A DNA stretch of 64,000 bases from Symbiodinium natans (Eukaryota > Sar > Dinophyceae > Suessiales > Symbiodiniaceae), in the NCBI GenBank assembly GCA_905221605.1, contig CAJNDS010001924.1, positions 206,001-270,000 of the forward strand, read 5' to 3'. Positions 27,201-38,280 of the stretch are shown piece after piece. Numbering within the stretch: the first letter of the stretch is position 1; each line of letters opens with the position of its first letter. The notes beneath the pieces are model-generated. The model ran no database searches. It saw nothing but the letters and a program-made list of their open reading frames with translations, and was not told the DNA's origin. The position numbers were made by a program, and so were the translations under genes.

Positions 27201-30200
27201 AACCCTAAACCCTAAGCCCGAAACCCGAAACAAACCCTAAACCCTAAACCCTAAACCCTAGACCCTAGACCCTAAACCCTAAACCCTAAACCCTAAACCC
27301 CAAACCCCAAACCCTAAACCCTAAACCCTTTAAGCCCTGGAATCCCCGAAGCCAGCCCAGGAAGTACGTCGAGACGGTTGCAGATCAGCGCCTCTTCGAG
27401 CAGGTCTATCTGCAGTACACCTCTGAGTACCTCAAGGGGCCTCTCTACTGGCAGCTTGGTCTAATTAGGGACTTCAGGGGCCAGAAACCCTCGGGTCCTT
27501 GGGGGGCTCTTTTTGAGGTCTTCTGTTAAAAATATTAGGAGGGGTTGAAGAGAGAGAAGAGAGTTCAAAGCCCCCCCCCCCCCCGCCGCCTTTTTCATCT
27601 CAGGTTGAAAGTGCAGCACTCTCATAGAAAGCTCGAAACCCTCAGCCCTTCACCGCTGTGTCCTCAGCTTCCTGAGTGCCACTCAAGCACTCCTAAGGTC
27701 CGAAAAGAGGCTTCATGTTTAAGGGTACTTAAACTCAATAAGGACTCGAAATCTAGATTTTTAATACTATCCCAACCATGAAGTAGTAAACCCTAAACCA
27801 TACACCCTAAACCCTAAACAAGCCCCAATTTCCGCCCCCTGAGCCCTGCGAAAGGCTGAGAATCGCTTACTGAACTCTACGTAAGAACTCTACGTAACCC
27901 TGGAACCCCTACACCCTTGGCCCTCAAACCCTAAACCGTAAATCTCCTTGAAATCCCGAAACGATCCTTGAATCTCCCTGAAATCGCAAAGAAAAACCCC
28001 TAACAAAACCATAAAAAGCCTGAAAAAACACCCTAAGACATCCTGAAAAAGTCCCCATAAACCCCCAAACCCCAAACCCTAAACCCAAAACCCAAAACCC
28101 AAAAGCCCTAAACCCTAACCATTAACAATCCGACAAAGCCAGGCACCCGGACAAGGCCCAGGGCTGGCTCCCGGACTACCCGGGAACTCCCATGCGCCTT
28201 GGGCTCTTCTCAAGCTCTGTAGGGTTTAGGGTTTAGGGTTTAGGGTTTAGGGTTTAGGGTTTAGGGTTTAGGGTTTAGGGTTTAGGGTTTAGGGTTAGGC
28301 TGTTTAGGGTTTAGGCTTTTTAAGGCTTAGGGCTCTTCGGGTCCTGAGGCCTCTGTTGGAGTGGGGTTCTTAGGGTTTAGGGTTTAGGGTTTAGGGTTTA
28401 GGGTTTAGGGTTTAGGGTTTAGGGTTCTGAGGGTTGTCTCAGAGTACCGAGGGTTCCGGGGGTTCTTAGCTTAGGGGGCTTCACCGAGTGTTAGGGATTT
28501 TGGGAGTTCAGGGGTTTAGGGCTTCGTGGGGGCTTGAGTTTAGGGATTGGGGGTTGGGGTTCAGGGTTGTAAGGCTTGGGTTTTAGTTGGGCTTAGAGCT
28601 CAGGGATTTGGGGGGTTCCTGGCGAACCAGACTCTGAATTCACGTAGCAACATTCTCCATATTTCGGAGTCCAACCCCGAAACGCTGAGTCCTAAACCCT
28701 AAACCCCAAACCCCAAACCCCAAACCCGAAAGCCCTTGATTCCAGGATCAAGGAGGGCAAGTACACGAGCCACGTCATCGGCAACCTCAAGGCCGAGGGT
28801 TTAGGGTTTAGGGTTTAGGGTTTAGGGTTTAGGGGTTTAGGGTTTAGGGTTTAGGGTTTAGGGGTTTAGGGTTTAGGGTTTAGGGGTTTAGGGTTTAGGG
28901 TTTAGGGTTAACCAGGCGGTGCCCTTTTCCCTTCGCTGTTTGGTTTAGGGTTGAGGGTTTTGGCCTGACCCGAACCAGCCAGCCGACATCACCCTAAGGC
29001 CCCCTAAACCCTACACCCTAAAACCTTTAAGCTCTTAACCGCAACCAAGGGCAACACCTCAAACCGTTCCTCCCGGAGCCCTATAAACTCTAAACCCAAC
29101 AGTGCTCCTCTGTAACCCCTAGAGGGTAACTTTGTCAGGGAGCCCCAAAGCCCTTAAAAGCCCTTAAAAGCCCTTAAAAGCCCTCAACCCTGAACCCTGA
29201 ACCCTGAACCCTGAACCCTGAACCCTGGACCCTGGACGCTGGACCCTGGACCCTGGACCCTGGACCCTGGACCCTGGACCCTGGGCCCTGGACCCTGAAC
29301 CCTGAACCCTGAACCCTGAACCCTGAACCCCAACCCTACAAAGCCTTAGCCTAAACCCCAAAGAACCCTGAACCCAAGGGTGCCTTTTGACGCCCTGCAC
29401 TCCCAGTAGCCCCGGCATAGTACCCTAAAAAGCCGAAACAGCCCGTCCCCCCCCAAAACAAAAAAAAACAAAGAAGGGCAAAAACTCTCAAGAGCGCAAG
29501 AAACCCTTTCAGAAACCCGAAGGCTCTCAAATGCCCTAAACCCCCTTAAACGCGCTCAACCCTCCCAACTCCAAAGGCTTTCAGCTCCAACGAGCTGGCC
29601 TTCCTGCAACTCGGGGGGAAGGAGAGGTTCGGGTTTAAACCCTAAACCCGAAACCCTAAACCCTAAAACCTAAACCCGGAGACCCGAAACCCTAAACCCT
29701 AAACCCTAAACCCTAAACCCTAAACCCTAAACCCTAAACCCTAAACCCTAAAACGCTAAACCCGGGGATTCGGCTTTCGGAGTGAAGCTTTCGGAGCCCA
29801 ATCCCTCTACAGCTGGCTGGCTCTTGGTAGGGAATGAGGGGATGAGGTACCTGTATACTCCTTGGTTTAGGGTTTAGGGTTTAGGATTTAGGGTTTAGGG
29901 TTTAGGGTACATATAATATAGGGCCCTAATTCTCTCATTCCCTACTATAGGCTCCACTCGTCTTGGGTCAACAGCAACCCTACAGCTCGTAAGAGCTCGG
30001 AGTGCGCTGAAGCTGAAAAAATCAAACCAGCATCCCCCACCAAGAAGTAGAGAAATCCTCAGCAACATAATCCACCTCTAGCAGTATATGTACAATATAG
30101 GCTACCCAAACCTAATCCCCCAAGAGGAAACTCCAGTTAAACCCAGCAACATCCCCAGCTAACTCCGGCAAAATCCTTATAAACCCTGTTCCCCGCAACC

Positions 30201-30979
30201 ACCAGTCCAACAGCCTTGAATATCCCCAGACGCCCGGCCCTAAATCCCGGACCCCCCAAACCCCAGCTAAACCCTAGTCCCTAAACGCTAGACCCGAAAC
30301 CCTAAACCCTAAACCCGCTTTCCCAAAAATTCCCAGGTCAATGCTCTTCTTCGGCGTCGGTCTCTACGGCAACCTCATGTTCAACTTCTACGACCCGCAG
30401 TGGGCGAAGGTTCCATGAGGGCCAAGCAACTCAAATTCAATGAATATTGCAAAAAGGATGCCATGCATTGCTTGGCGTGTCTCTGTTAAGATGGTAACTT
30501 TATGCAAGCTTCTCAGCAAGAACCCTGTTTAGGGGTTTACAGAGAATCCCTTGCGCCGCCCTCAGAAGTGGCGGTTGACTTAGAGGTTCTCGGTTTCATT
30601 CCGTAGTGTTGCGCCGCCCTCAGAGGGAGTGGTTGGCCTCTTGGTGAAGCTCTGTGACAATCACATCCCCAATTTTGCCTCAATCACACCCGGCAACATC
30701 TTTGTTGAGGGCTTCTGAGAGAATCCCTATATAGTACCCCCCCCCCTCTGGTGTGCAGCAGGTTGATGCCGGTGGCTTCTTCAACGTGTCCTACATCGTG
30801 GAGTCCTTCTTGCCTCTCATCTTTCTACCCTTAAAGGGCCCTATAAGAAGCCCCAGAAACCCCATCATGAAGCCCGAGAGACGCGAAAAAACCCTGCATT
30901 CCCCCGAAGCAGATCGAGGCTTCCCATCTCCTTCTTCATGCACATCGCCTGCTACATCCAGAGGCAGAACGGCAAGTGA
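24274..30979 (+). CDS. Plastid-targeted two-helix membrane protein, 214 residues, 11 exons
   Basis: Complete model; all phases close over 645 nt. Exons: 24274-24339, 25111-25195, 26332-26360, 26827-26891, 27361-27450, 28143-28193, 28746-28791, 29577-29605, 30337-30409, 30762-30811, 30919-30979 (TGA). Residues 1-22 are a signal peptide. AFVSP at 23-27 resembles the FVAP transit motif of peridinin plastids. An Ala-rich linker, a second hydrophobic stretch (about 52-71) and RARAAR follow, which is the known class I dinoflagellate presequence. The mature part begins near KYVETVADQ, contains YLKGPLYWHPDKAQGWLPDY, then hydrophobic segments at about 150-168 (FLSMLFFGVGLYGNLMF) and 187-210, and ends in QRQNGK. 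A thylakoid or inner-envelope location is inferred. It may be an accessory subunit of a photosynthetic complex, but I do not recognise the family. Eight of ten introns are GC-AG, two GT-AG. Confidence 0.85.
25205..25338 (+). repeat. TTTAGGG array with an 8-bp GGGTTATA block
   Basis: Starts 10 bp after exon 2 of the plastid protein gene. The middle consists of eight GGTTATAG/GGTTATGG units, another locally homogenised variant. Confidence 0.9.
26759..26816 (-). repeat. CCCTAAA array before exon 4 of the plastid gene
   Basis: Eight perfect C-strand units ending 11 bp before the exon at 26827. The same intron begins with G-strand-like repeats near 26400. Confidence 0.9.
28218..28436 (+). repeat. 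Two TTTAGGG arrays after exon 6 of the plastid gene
   Basis: Arrays at 28218-28296 and 28371-28424, both G-strand, at the 5' end of the intron; the same intron ends with CCCTAAA/CCCCAAA near 28690-28730. Confidence 0.9.
28797..28911 (+). repeat. TTTAGGG array with periodic TTTAGGGG units
   Basis: Follows exon 7 of the plastid gene (ending 28791). Every third or fourth unit carries an extra G, giving a higher-order periodicity. Confidence 0.9.
29185..29330 (-). repeat. CCCTGAA / CCCTGGA 7-bp array
   Basis: About twenty units of CCCTGAA grading to CCCTGGA and back, in an intron of the plastid gene. It is a degenerate telomere-type array. Confidence 0.85.
29637..29757 (-). repeat. CCCTAAA telomere-like array
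   Basis: C-strand units shortly after the exon at 29577-29605, one of the exceptions to the usual orientation. Confidence 0.9.
29819..29955. mobile_element. MITE-like element, family 2, copy 1
   Basis: Begins GGCTCTTGGTAGGGAATGAG and ends CTCATTCCCTACTATAG plus GCTCC, an imperfect inverted repeat. The interior contains a short TTTAGGG array. Confidence 0.6.
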
Positions 30980-31140
30980 GGGCTCCACCCTGCCCGGCCA
31001 CCTGCTTTTTAGAGGGCCACTGGGCCATGTGTATATCCATTGCACGACGTGTGCCAGGTGAATAGGGTGTTGCCGCCAGCAGCTTCCTAGGACCACCAGA
31101 CAGGGCGGCAGATGCCGGAGAAAAGCGGGTATTTGCCAGC

Positions 31141-31498
31141 ATGGCGACATATGGCGACCCTGGCATGCCAGTAGGAAGGGCCTTCTGTGTATACAGCCCC
31201 CTGCAGCCTGAGCCCCGAATCCCCAATCCTTTAATTAAGCCATAGAACAAACATCACAATATAATAACACTTGTCTGATTAGACTGATGCTGTGTTCTCT
31301 GAACTCTAAACCTGGAATGCGGCGGGAGCTCCCACCGCTTACATATATGTATATGTATGTGTGTGTGCGCATGTATGCATGTACGCATGCATGGACGTAT
31401 GCATGTACGCATGTATGTACAGGGCAGAAACTGCAAAGGAAGCCAGCTGAACAGCATTATTCGGACAGGTGGCATCGGCCTCATCATCATCATCATTG

Positions 31499-31552
<54 letters not shown>

Positions 31553-34500
31553 ATATCATCAATATCATCACCGTCATCGTCATCCTTTCGTCATCATCTC
31601 ATTTTGTCATCATGACTATTGTTACACTGTTACAACTCATGATTCTTGTGTTGGTTCTGATTCTGGTGCTGATGGTGCCGATATGCCTCTGCTCATTGCC
31701 TCGTGTTGCAGGCACGAAGCCAAGGCACAGCTCAAGGAGGGGCCGGGGGCGGGAGGGGGGGTTTAGGGTTTAGGGTTTATAGGGTTTAGGGTTTAGGGTT
31801 TAGGGTTTATAGGGCTTAGGGTTTATAGGGTTTAGGGTTTAGGGTTTAGGGTTTCGGGTTTCGGATTTTGGGTTTAGGGTTTAGGGTTTAGGGTTTAGGG
31901 TTCAGCATCTCTGGTCCAAGCATTCACTAAGGGTTTTTGTCATCACCCTACGTGTTTGGCATCACCCCTCCCTCCCAGATCCCTCTTCATCTGAATTACA
32001 TATCTTCTTTCTTACTTTAGTTGATCATTTAGCTCGCAACATTCTTTCTCGATTCGGCACCGTCTAGTCAATTCGGCACACGGATAATACACAGCCGCGT
32101 CGGTTTTCTGGATTTTTTGACCAAAACCGAGCCTTCACCGGTTTCAAAAATTTCCAATTTTTCAAGGTTTTTCAAGGTTTTTCAGAGTTTTTCAGGTTTT
32201 TCACGGTGTTTCAAGGTTTTTAAGCCTCAGCTCTGATGAACAGTCGCCCTCGCCACCTTTTCACAGCCTAGTTTTGGTCAAGGGGGGGTGGCATTTTTCA
32301 ATTTTAAAGGCAAAATAGTCTTCGGAGACCCCCCCTTGCCTCAAACTCCGACCCCCCTTGAGAGGGAAAGTTTGCCTCCAAAAACACCCCAAATGAGGGG
32401 GACCCCAGGATCGGCCCGGGTCCCTATTAAAAATGCGATTTTTTAGTACTGAAATCGACGGTTCTGGGTGGGCAGAAAACGAGGTTTTTTGACCAAAACG
32501 GAGCCTTCACCTCAGGATTGCAAGTTTTTCAAGCTTTTTCAAGGTTTGTTGGAGTTTTTCAGTGCTTTTTAAGGTTTTTCAATGTTTTTCAGGATTTTTA
32601 AGCCTCAGTTCTGATGAAGGGCCGCCCCCGCGACCTTTTCACAGCCTAGTTTTGGTCAAGGGGGGGTGGTATTTTTCAATTTTAAAGGCAAAATAGTCTT
32701 CGGAGACCCCCCCTTGCCTCAAATTCCGACCCCCCTTGAGAGTGAAAGTTTGCCTCCAAAAACACCCCAAATGAGGGGGACCCCAGGATCGGCCCGGGTC
32801 CCTATTTAAAATGTGATTTTTTAGTACTGAAATCGACGGTCCCGGGTGGGCTCTCGTTTTCTGGATTTTTTCACCAAAACGGAGCCTTCACCTCAGGATT
32901 GCAAGTTTTTCAAGGTTTTTCAGAGTTTTTCAATGTTTTTTAAGGTTTTTCAATGTTTTTCAGGGTTTAAAAACCTCAGTTCTGATGAAGGGCCGCCCCC
33001 GCGACCTTTTCACAGCCTAGTTTTGGTCAAGGGGGGGTGGTATTTTTCAGTTTTAAAGGCAAAATAGTCTTCGGAGACCCCCCCTTGCCTCAAACTCCGA
33101 CCCCCCCCTTGAGAGGGAAAGTTTGCACCCCAAATGAGGGGGACCCCAGGATCGGGGGTGGCATTTTTCAATTTTAAAGGCAAAATAGTCTTCGGAGACC
33201 CCCCCTTGCCTCAAACTCCGACCCCCCTTGAGAGGGAAAGTTTGCCTCTAAAAACACCCCAAATGAAGGGGACCCCAGGATCGGCCCGGGTCCCTATTAA
33301 AAATGCGATTTTTCAGTACCGAAATCGACGGTTCTGGGTGGGCTCTCGTTTCTGTGTTTTTTGACCAAAACGGAGCTTTCACTTCAGGATTGCAAGTTTT
33401 TCAAGGTTTTTTTAAGGTTTTTCAGAGTTTTTCAATGTTTTTTAAGGTTTTTCAATGTTTTTCAGTGTGTTTAAGCTTCAATGCTGATGAAGGGCCGCCC
33501 CCGCGACCTTTTCACAGCCTAGTTTTGGTCAAGGGGGGGTGGTATTTTTCAATTTTAAAGGCAAAATAGTCTTCGGAGCCCCAGGATCGGCCCGGGTCCC
33601 TATTTAAAATGTGATTTTTTAGTACTGAAATCGACGATTTCGGGTGGGCTCTCGTTTTCTGGATTTTTGACCAAACGGCCCCTCCCAGCAAGTCCCCGGG
33701 CCTATAAATTACGAAGCCGGACCTCCCCGGAATATTAAATTACGAAGCCGGGCTTCACCGGAATACTAAATTACGAAGCCGGGCCTCCCCGGAATACTAA
33801 ATTACGAAGCCGGGCCTCCCCGGAATACTAAATTACGAAGCCGGGCCTCCCCGGAATACTAAATTACGAAGCCGGGCCTCCCCGGAATACTAAATTACGA
33901 AGCCGGGCCTCTCCGGAATACTAAATTACGAAGCCGGGCCTCCCCGGAATACTAAATTACGAAGCCGGGCCTCTCCGGAATACTAAATTACGAAGCCGGG
34001 CCTCCCCGGAATACTAAATTACGAAGCCGGGCCTCCCCGGAATACTAAATTACGAAGCCGGGCCTCGCCCGAATACTAAATTACGAAGCCGGGCCTCCCC
34101 AGAGAGGCCCCTGAACCCTAAATCCTAAATCCTAAATCCGAAATCCTAAATCCTAAACGACCAAACCGGGAGTACGACCCCATTAAGGTTTAAATATACA
34201 TAGGTAGAGAGGGTTTAGGGTTTAGGGGGTTTAGGTTTGATTGAGTCTTTTTGAAGCGAAGCCCCAAAACGCTGGCTGACCCGCTGAGACCTCAAGCTCA
34301 AGACATTGTGCCCTAAAAAAGCAATCCACAAAGCCCTGTAATCCCTACCCCTACAAACCCCACCCCGCACCCCCAAAACTCTTCTGGGTTCATGGGCTTG
34401 TAGGGTTTAGGGTTTAGAGGCTGCCTCCAGGAGCAACAGCAAGGATGCTACTCGGCGCGGCAAAGCACTGAGCGGGCGAAGGCACGACATCATTGCCTGA

Positions 34501-37500
34501 AGGGGGAGTGTAGGGTTCAGGGTGTGGGATGGAGGGCTCTCAGGGGCAGGCTTTGGGAAAGCCTCTATCGGTGGTTGTTTAGCTTAAGGAACGCGGGTTT
34601 CCCAACGCCAATGAGAGGCGCGAAAACATGGTGTTTCTTGGGTTTCGTCTTCGCGCCCAAACACTTACACACCCCAATCTGAACTCTTCGTCAAACGGTG
34701 CCTTTGGGGTATCGAATCCCATACTTATGTGTTTTGACCTGAGGTAGGGGAATGCGTTGGTGTCAGTGATTTGTCAATCCGGACCAAGTGCACACGCGGC
34801 TGCTCCAAGATGCAGCCCCGGGCAGCAACGATGTGACCGAGCTGTGGGATTTAGGGCTAAGCCCTAAACCCTAAACCCTAAACCCTAAACCCTAAACCCT
34901 AAACCCTAAACCCTAAACCCTAACCCTGGCATGCCAGCACGTCTTCTACGTCCTCGAAGGTGGATCCCGGGGGGTCAAGGTGATGTCAGGTGCATCGTTG
35001 AAGACGCGACAGGAAGATCCTCGGTGATCTCGGGGTGCTGGGTTCCGGGTTTAGGGTTTAGGGTTTAGGGTGTCCAACCTGACGGCCCACCTCGAGGCAG
35101 GAAAGCCAAGCCATCCTTTGCAAGACGAGCTTCGGCAAAGCCCTCCGATTGGATTGAAGGGTTCAAGGGGCAATTGCCTAGGGATCCATGTTTAGGGTGA
35201 CCACGAACAGCTTTTTGATGTCCCAGTTCTTACTTCGCTTACCAAGAAAGTTTTCGCTTGCTGCTGCGTCCCGGCATGCAGCGCAGTCACGATGAACCAG
35301 CGCGCAAGAATAGTTGAAGGATGTGAGGTTGCAGCTTTGACAAGCCCTAAATCCCCAAACCTTGTCATTCCGACGCGAACTACACGCTTCTAGGGTTTGT
35401 GATCAGGGTGCCTCCTGCTGCTCCGATTTGGGGGGTTAGGGTCAGGGTGGCTCGAGGCAGCAAGGCTCGATCGTCAGGGGCCTAAGTCCGCTTTGTTCTT
35501 AGGTTATTGCTGTGTTGAGACTTGGTGCTTTAGGGTTTTTGTGTATTGGGTTTTTGGGCTCTTGGCTTGCTCTTTATGGGAGGGGCTTAAGGAATTGAGC
35601 TTGTAAACGCCGGACACCCTGACGCCGCTACCCGAAACCCAAGTCTTACAGGTTCGTAGTACTGACTGAGGGAATGAGGTAACTGATATGATCCCTAAGG
35701 GGTCTCTATAGGGGGAGATGAAAAAGGGTTTATGTTACTGGTAATGGGTGAGTGTATCAACATGTTCCATTCTAAATATATATTGGGTGTCCTTTTGCGG
35801 ATACAAGAATATAAACTCTGCTTCATATTTATGGGTGGCTGTCAAAATGATGATCCCTTTTGGGGTACCAAAATTAGGTGCCGTATGATATTGAATCCCT
35901 ATTATTAATAGGGATTCAAAACGGGACCATAATTTTGACAACCACCCATATAACTTGTAACGATGCCTGATTTTTCTCATTCCCTCGCAAGAACCAGGAG
36001 CAAAATTGCCCCAAACCCAACTTCCCTACTAAGAACCAGTAGGAACTTACCCTAAACCCTAAACCTAAACCCTTAACCCTAAACCCTAAACCTGACTTGC
36101 TTTCCGCGCGAAGCCAGATGCAAAGTCTCTACGCCACCCTCGGAGCACGGCGCGTTGAGGCAGAAGGTAGTTGTTGTCCTAATGCATTTCATGCCCTGTG
36201 AGGGTTTAGGGTTTAGGGCTTAGGGTTAGGGCTTGGGTTTCGCGCAAAAGGAAAGACTGTCCCGCAAAGAGCTTTGCAGGAGGCGTCCGCAATAAACAAG
36301 ATGGCCCTAAACCCCAAACCCTAAACCCTAAACCCTATGATCTTAGCAAGGGGCTTGGCTGGTTTAGGGTCCAGGATAAGATTTATAGTCTTGTGGTTGC
36401 GAGCTTCAGCATCTAGAGTGTATCCCTAAATCCCTTTCCTTAGGGTTTATAGTCTTTGGGGTTTAGGGTTTACGGTATAGGGTAGGGTTTAGGTTTTAAG
36501 TTGTAGGGTTCATAGGCCGGGTTTGCTTATGGTTCTTCGTCGGGAATGGGGGAATGAGGTATCTCATATGTCCTGTTTAAATCCTTGAAGTGGTTCTATA
36601 GAGCACCTCCTTCATCCCCTACTAAGAACCACCAGGTTTGGGGTTTAGCATTGATTTTTGTTTTTGTTTGAGAAGGGTTCAGAGTTTGAATTATGGGGCT
36701 TGGGAACCAGCTGCTGCAACATAAAGTACTGCAAACTTGATTGCACTACTGCTCGTGCTGATCGTTTGTAGTGACACCAGTCCATAGCAATCATAGGCTT
36801 GTCGTGTAGGCTGCCCTGAAGGTCTTGACAAAGACGATTTCAGCATGGTCGTTCTGAAGCCGGTTTCCACAGCCATTCATCATCATCAGTCTAGGGTGTT
36901 TCTGTTCTCTGCAAGTTGTCTTTGTTTCAACGCTTCGCCCACGCCAAGTCTAAACAATTAGCCCATGGGCAGTGTCGTGCATCTTGCGCATGATACGTGA
37001 AAGCTTTGTTGAGACAATGACACGAGTCAACCAGTTGTGAACGCAAGAGCCGGTGTGATCGTCATGGCCTATCATGCTTGCCTTCCACCCTGCCGGCCTC
37101 CGCTTGGGTCAGTCAAGCTTGCCTCCACCCACCCTCTCCGGCGGCCTTCGACGCTGAAAACTAACACTGCCCCAACCCCTCAACAGTTACCCCACACTCG
37201 AAACCCTAAGCCCTAAATCCAAGACCGTCAAGCGCACTGCATGCCGGAGCCTAAGCCCTAAGATTCCCTGAGCCCTATAAACCCTAAACTACCCCCCTCA
37301 GCCCTAAACCCTGACCTTCCTTAAACCCTCCACCCTAAACCCTGAACCCTAAACCCTATACCCCACTGCAGCCTGAAGCCTAGAAGCATGAGGCGCAGAC
37401 TTCCTCCAGCCACCAGAAGGCACCCAGGGGCCGATTTAGAGTTGATTTCTTTAGTTTTGGGGTTTAGGGGTTGGGGGGTTTAGGGTTCTTGGCTAGTAGC

Positions 37501-38280
37501 CCCCTTCCCTGCACTCTTCAACCTGTTCAGCCCCAAGGCCCAAGCCCTAAATCCGATAAGTCCTTACACCGGAAGGTCCAGCAGGTTTGTCCTGAGTTCC
37601 TTCAAGTCCCAAACCCTAAAGTCCCAAAGCCCACACCCAAACCATGAATAAACCCAACCCGTCTTCATGGTATTGTGTTTTAGGAGTTACGGCTACTCCC
37701 TAAACCCTAAACCGCCTAAACCCCAAACCCTAAGCCTGCTTTTGTCTGCACCTTGGAATGACATGCCTGAAGAGTCCACTTCTCAAGCTCAACCGCGACG
37801 TCTTCCTCTTTTGATTTAAGATGCCCAATGGTGCCTTGGTGTCTCAGGGCTTCTGGGGGTTAGGGTTTAGGGATTAGGGTTTAGGGCTAGGGTTTAGGGT
37901 TTAGGGTTTAGGGTTTAGGGTTTAGGGTTTAGGGTTTAGGGTTTAGGGTTTAGGGTTTAGGGTTTAGGGTAGGATCCCTTTCGTTTTTTGTTTCAACAAG
38001 CGGATACCCGGTGTTCTGCTACCTTTGTGCCACTGTAGTTTTGGCGCCTTTATATCGAGGGCACCCGAAGTTTGACCGCGATTTTGGGGAGTTGTTCGAA
38101 ACCCTCTGTTCTCTGTGCATCTCTTTGCTAGTCCTCTTGCAAGCCTTGGAAGCCTGGCAGGCAGGTACAAGCCCTGAACCCATCTAAACCCTATAGCACC
38201 GTCACACCCTAAACCCCAAGCCATGAATAGACCTCAAAGACCAGCAGGCCCCGAAGGTCACTCCGACGTACTGGTTCTGA
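31141..38280 (+). CDS. Scattered exons of an unresolved helical protein
   Basis: The first ATG after the preceding stop that gives an in-phase chain is 31141, only 162 bp downstream. Candidate exons: 31141-31166 (MATYGDPG), 31423-31441 (AETAKE), 34431-34481 (EQQQGCYSARQSTERAK), 36118-36159 (MQSLYATLGARRVE), 37393-37419 (AQTSSSHQK) and 38248-38280 (APKVTPTYWF, stop). They are phase-compatible and flanked by AG and GC. Less certain extra exons are 31712-31739 (HEAKAQLKE), 34789-34847 (HTRLLQDAAPGSNDV), 35070-35096 (VSNLTAHLE) and 36251-36270 (ERLSRK). No family is recognised; the 34431 and 36118 exons are the strongest. The start and stop are guesses, and this could be part of a longer gene that includes the coiled-coil exons from 38877 on. 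Confidence 0.35.
31480..31594 (+). repeat. CAT trinucleotide microsatellite
   Basis: About 115 bp of (CAT)n with few interruptions, in the intron after the candidate exon at 31423. Confidence 0.95.
31758..31905 (+). repeat. TTTAGGG array with TTTATAGGG units
   Basis: G-strand array just after the possible exon at 31712. Confidence 0.9.
32110..33690 (+). repeat. ~375-bp tandem repeat, about four copies
   Basis: The motif ACAGCCTAGTTTTGGTCAAG recurs at about 32263, 32641, 33012 and 33514. Spacings are 378, 371 and 502 bp; the last includes a partial duplication near 33130-33240. Each unit contains TTTTTCAAGG-type runs, a GGACCCCAGGATCGGCCCGG segment and GTACTGAAATCGACGGT. No gene recognised inside. 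Confidence 0.85.
33705..34104 (+). repeat. 31-bp satellite, about 13 copies
   Basis: Uninterrupted head-to-tail array with the core AAATTACGAAGCCGGGCCTC followed by CCCGGAATACT. Exact 31-bp period with only scattered substitutions, no spacers. It directly adjoins the ~375-bp repeat array. Confidence 0.9.
34862..34926 (-). repeat. CCCTAAA telomere-like array
   Basis: Nine C-strand units between candidate exons at 34789 and 35070. Confidence 0.9.
35651..35995. mobile_element. MITE-like element, family 2, copy 2, with a nested palindrome
   Basis: Begins GGTTCGTAGT with GAGGGAATGAGG close behind and ends CTCATTCCCTCGCAAGAACC. Inside, 35823-35953 is a second inverted repeat (TATGGGTGGCTGTCAAAATG against ATTTTGACAACCACCCATA) centred on TAATAGGGATTCAAA. 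An 81-codon open frame on the minus strand lies within and is taken as non-coding. Confidence 0.65.
36531..36630. mobile_element. MITE-like element, family 2, copy 3
   Basis: 100 bp beginning GGTTCTTCGTCGGGAATGGG and ending CATCCCCTACTAAGAACC; the ends are inverted repeats of each other. Confidence 0.65.
37857..37971 (+). repeat. TTTAGGG telomere-like array
   Basis: About sixteen G-strand units in an intron between 37419 and 38248. Confidence 0.9.

Noticed and set aside
31254-31773. Poly-Met, poly-His and poly-Ile open frames
   Set aside because: Translations of the CAT microsatellite.
33705-34104. CRISPR array
   Set aside because: The 31-bp units follow each other without unique spacers, and the setting is eukaryotic.
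35735-35980. 81-codon minus-strand open frame
   Set aside because: Lies within a MITE-like element and crosses its nested palindrome; no recognisable domain.
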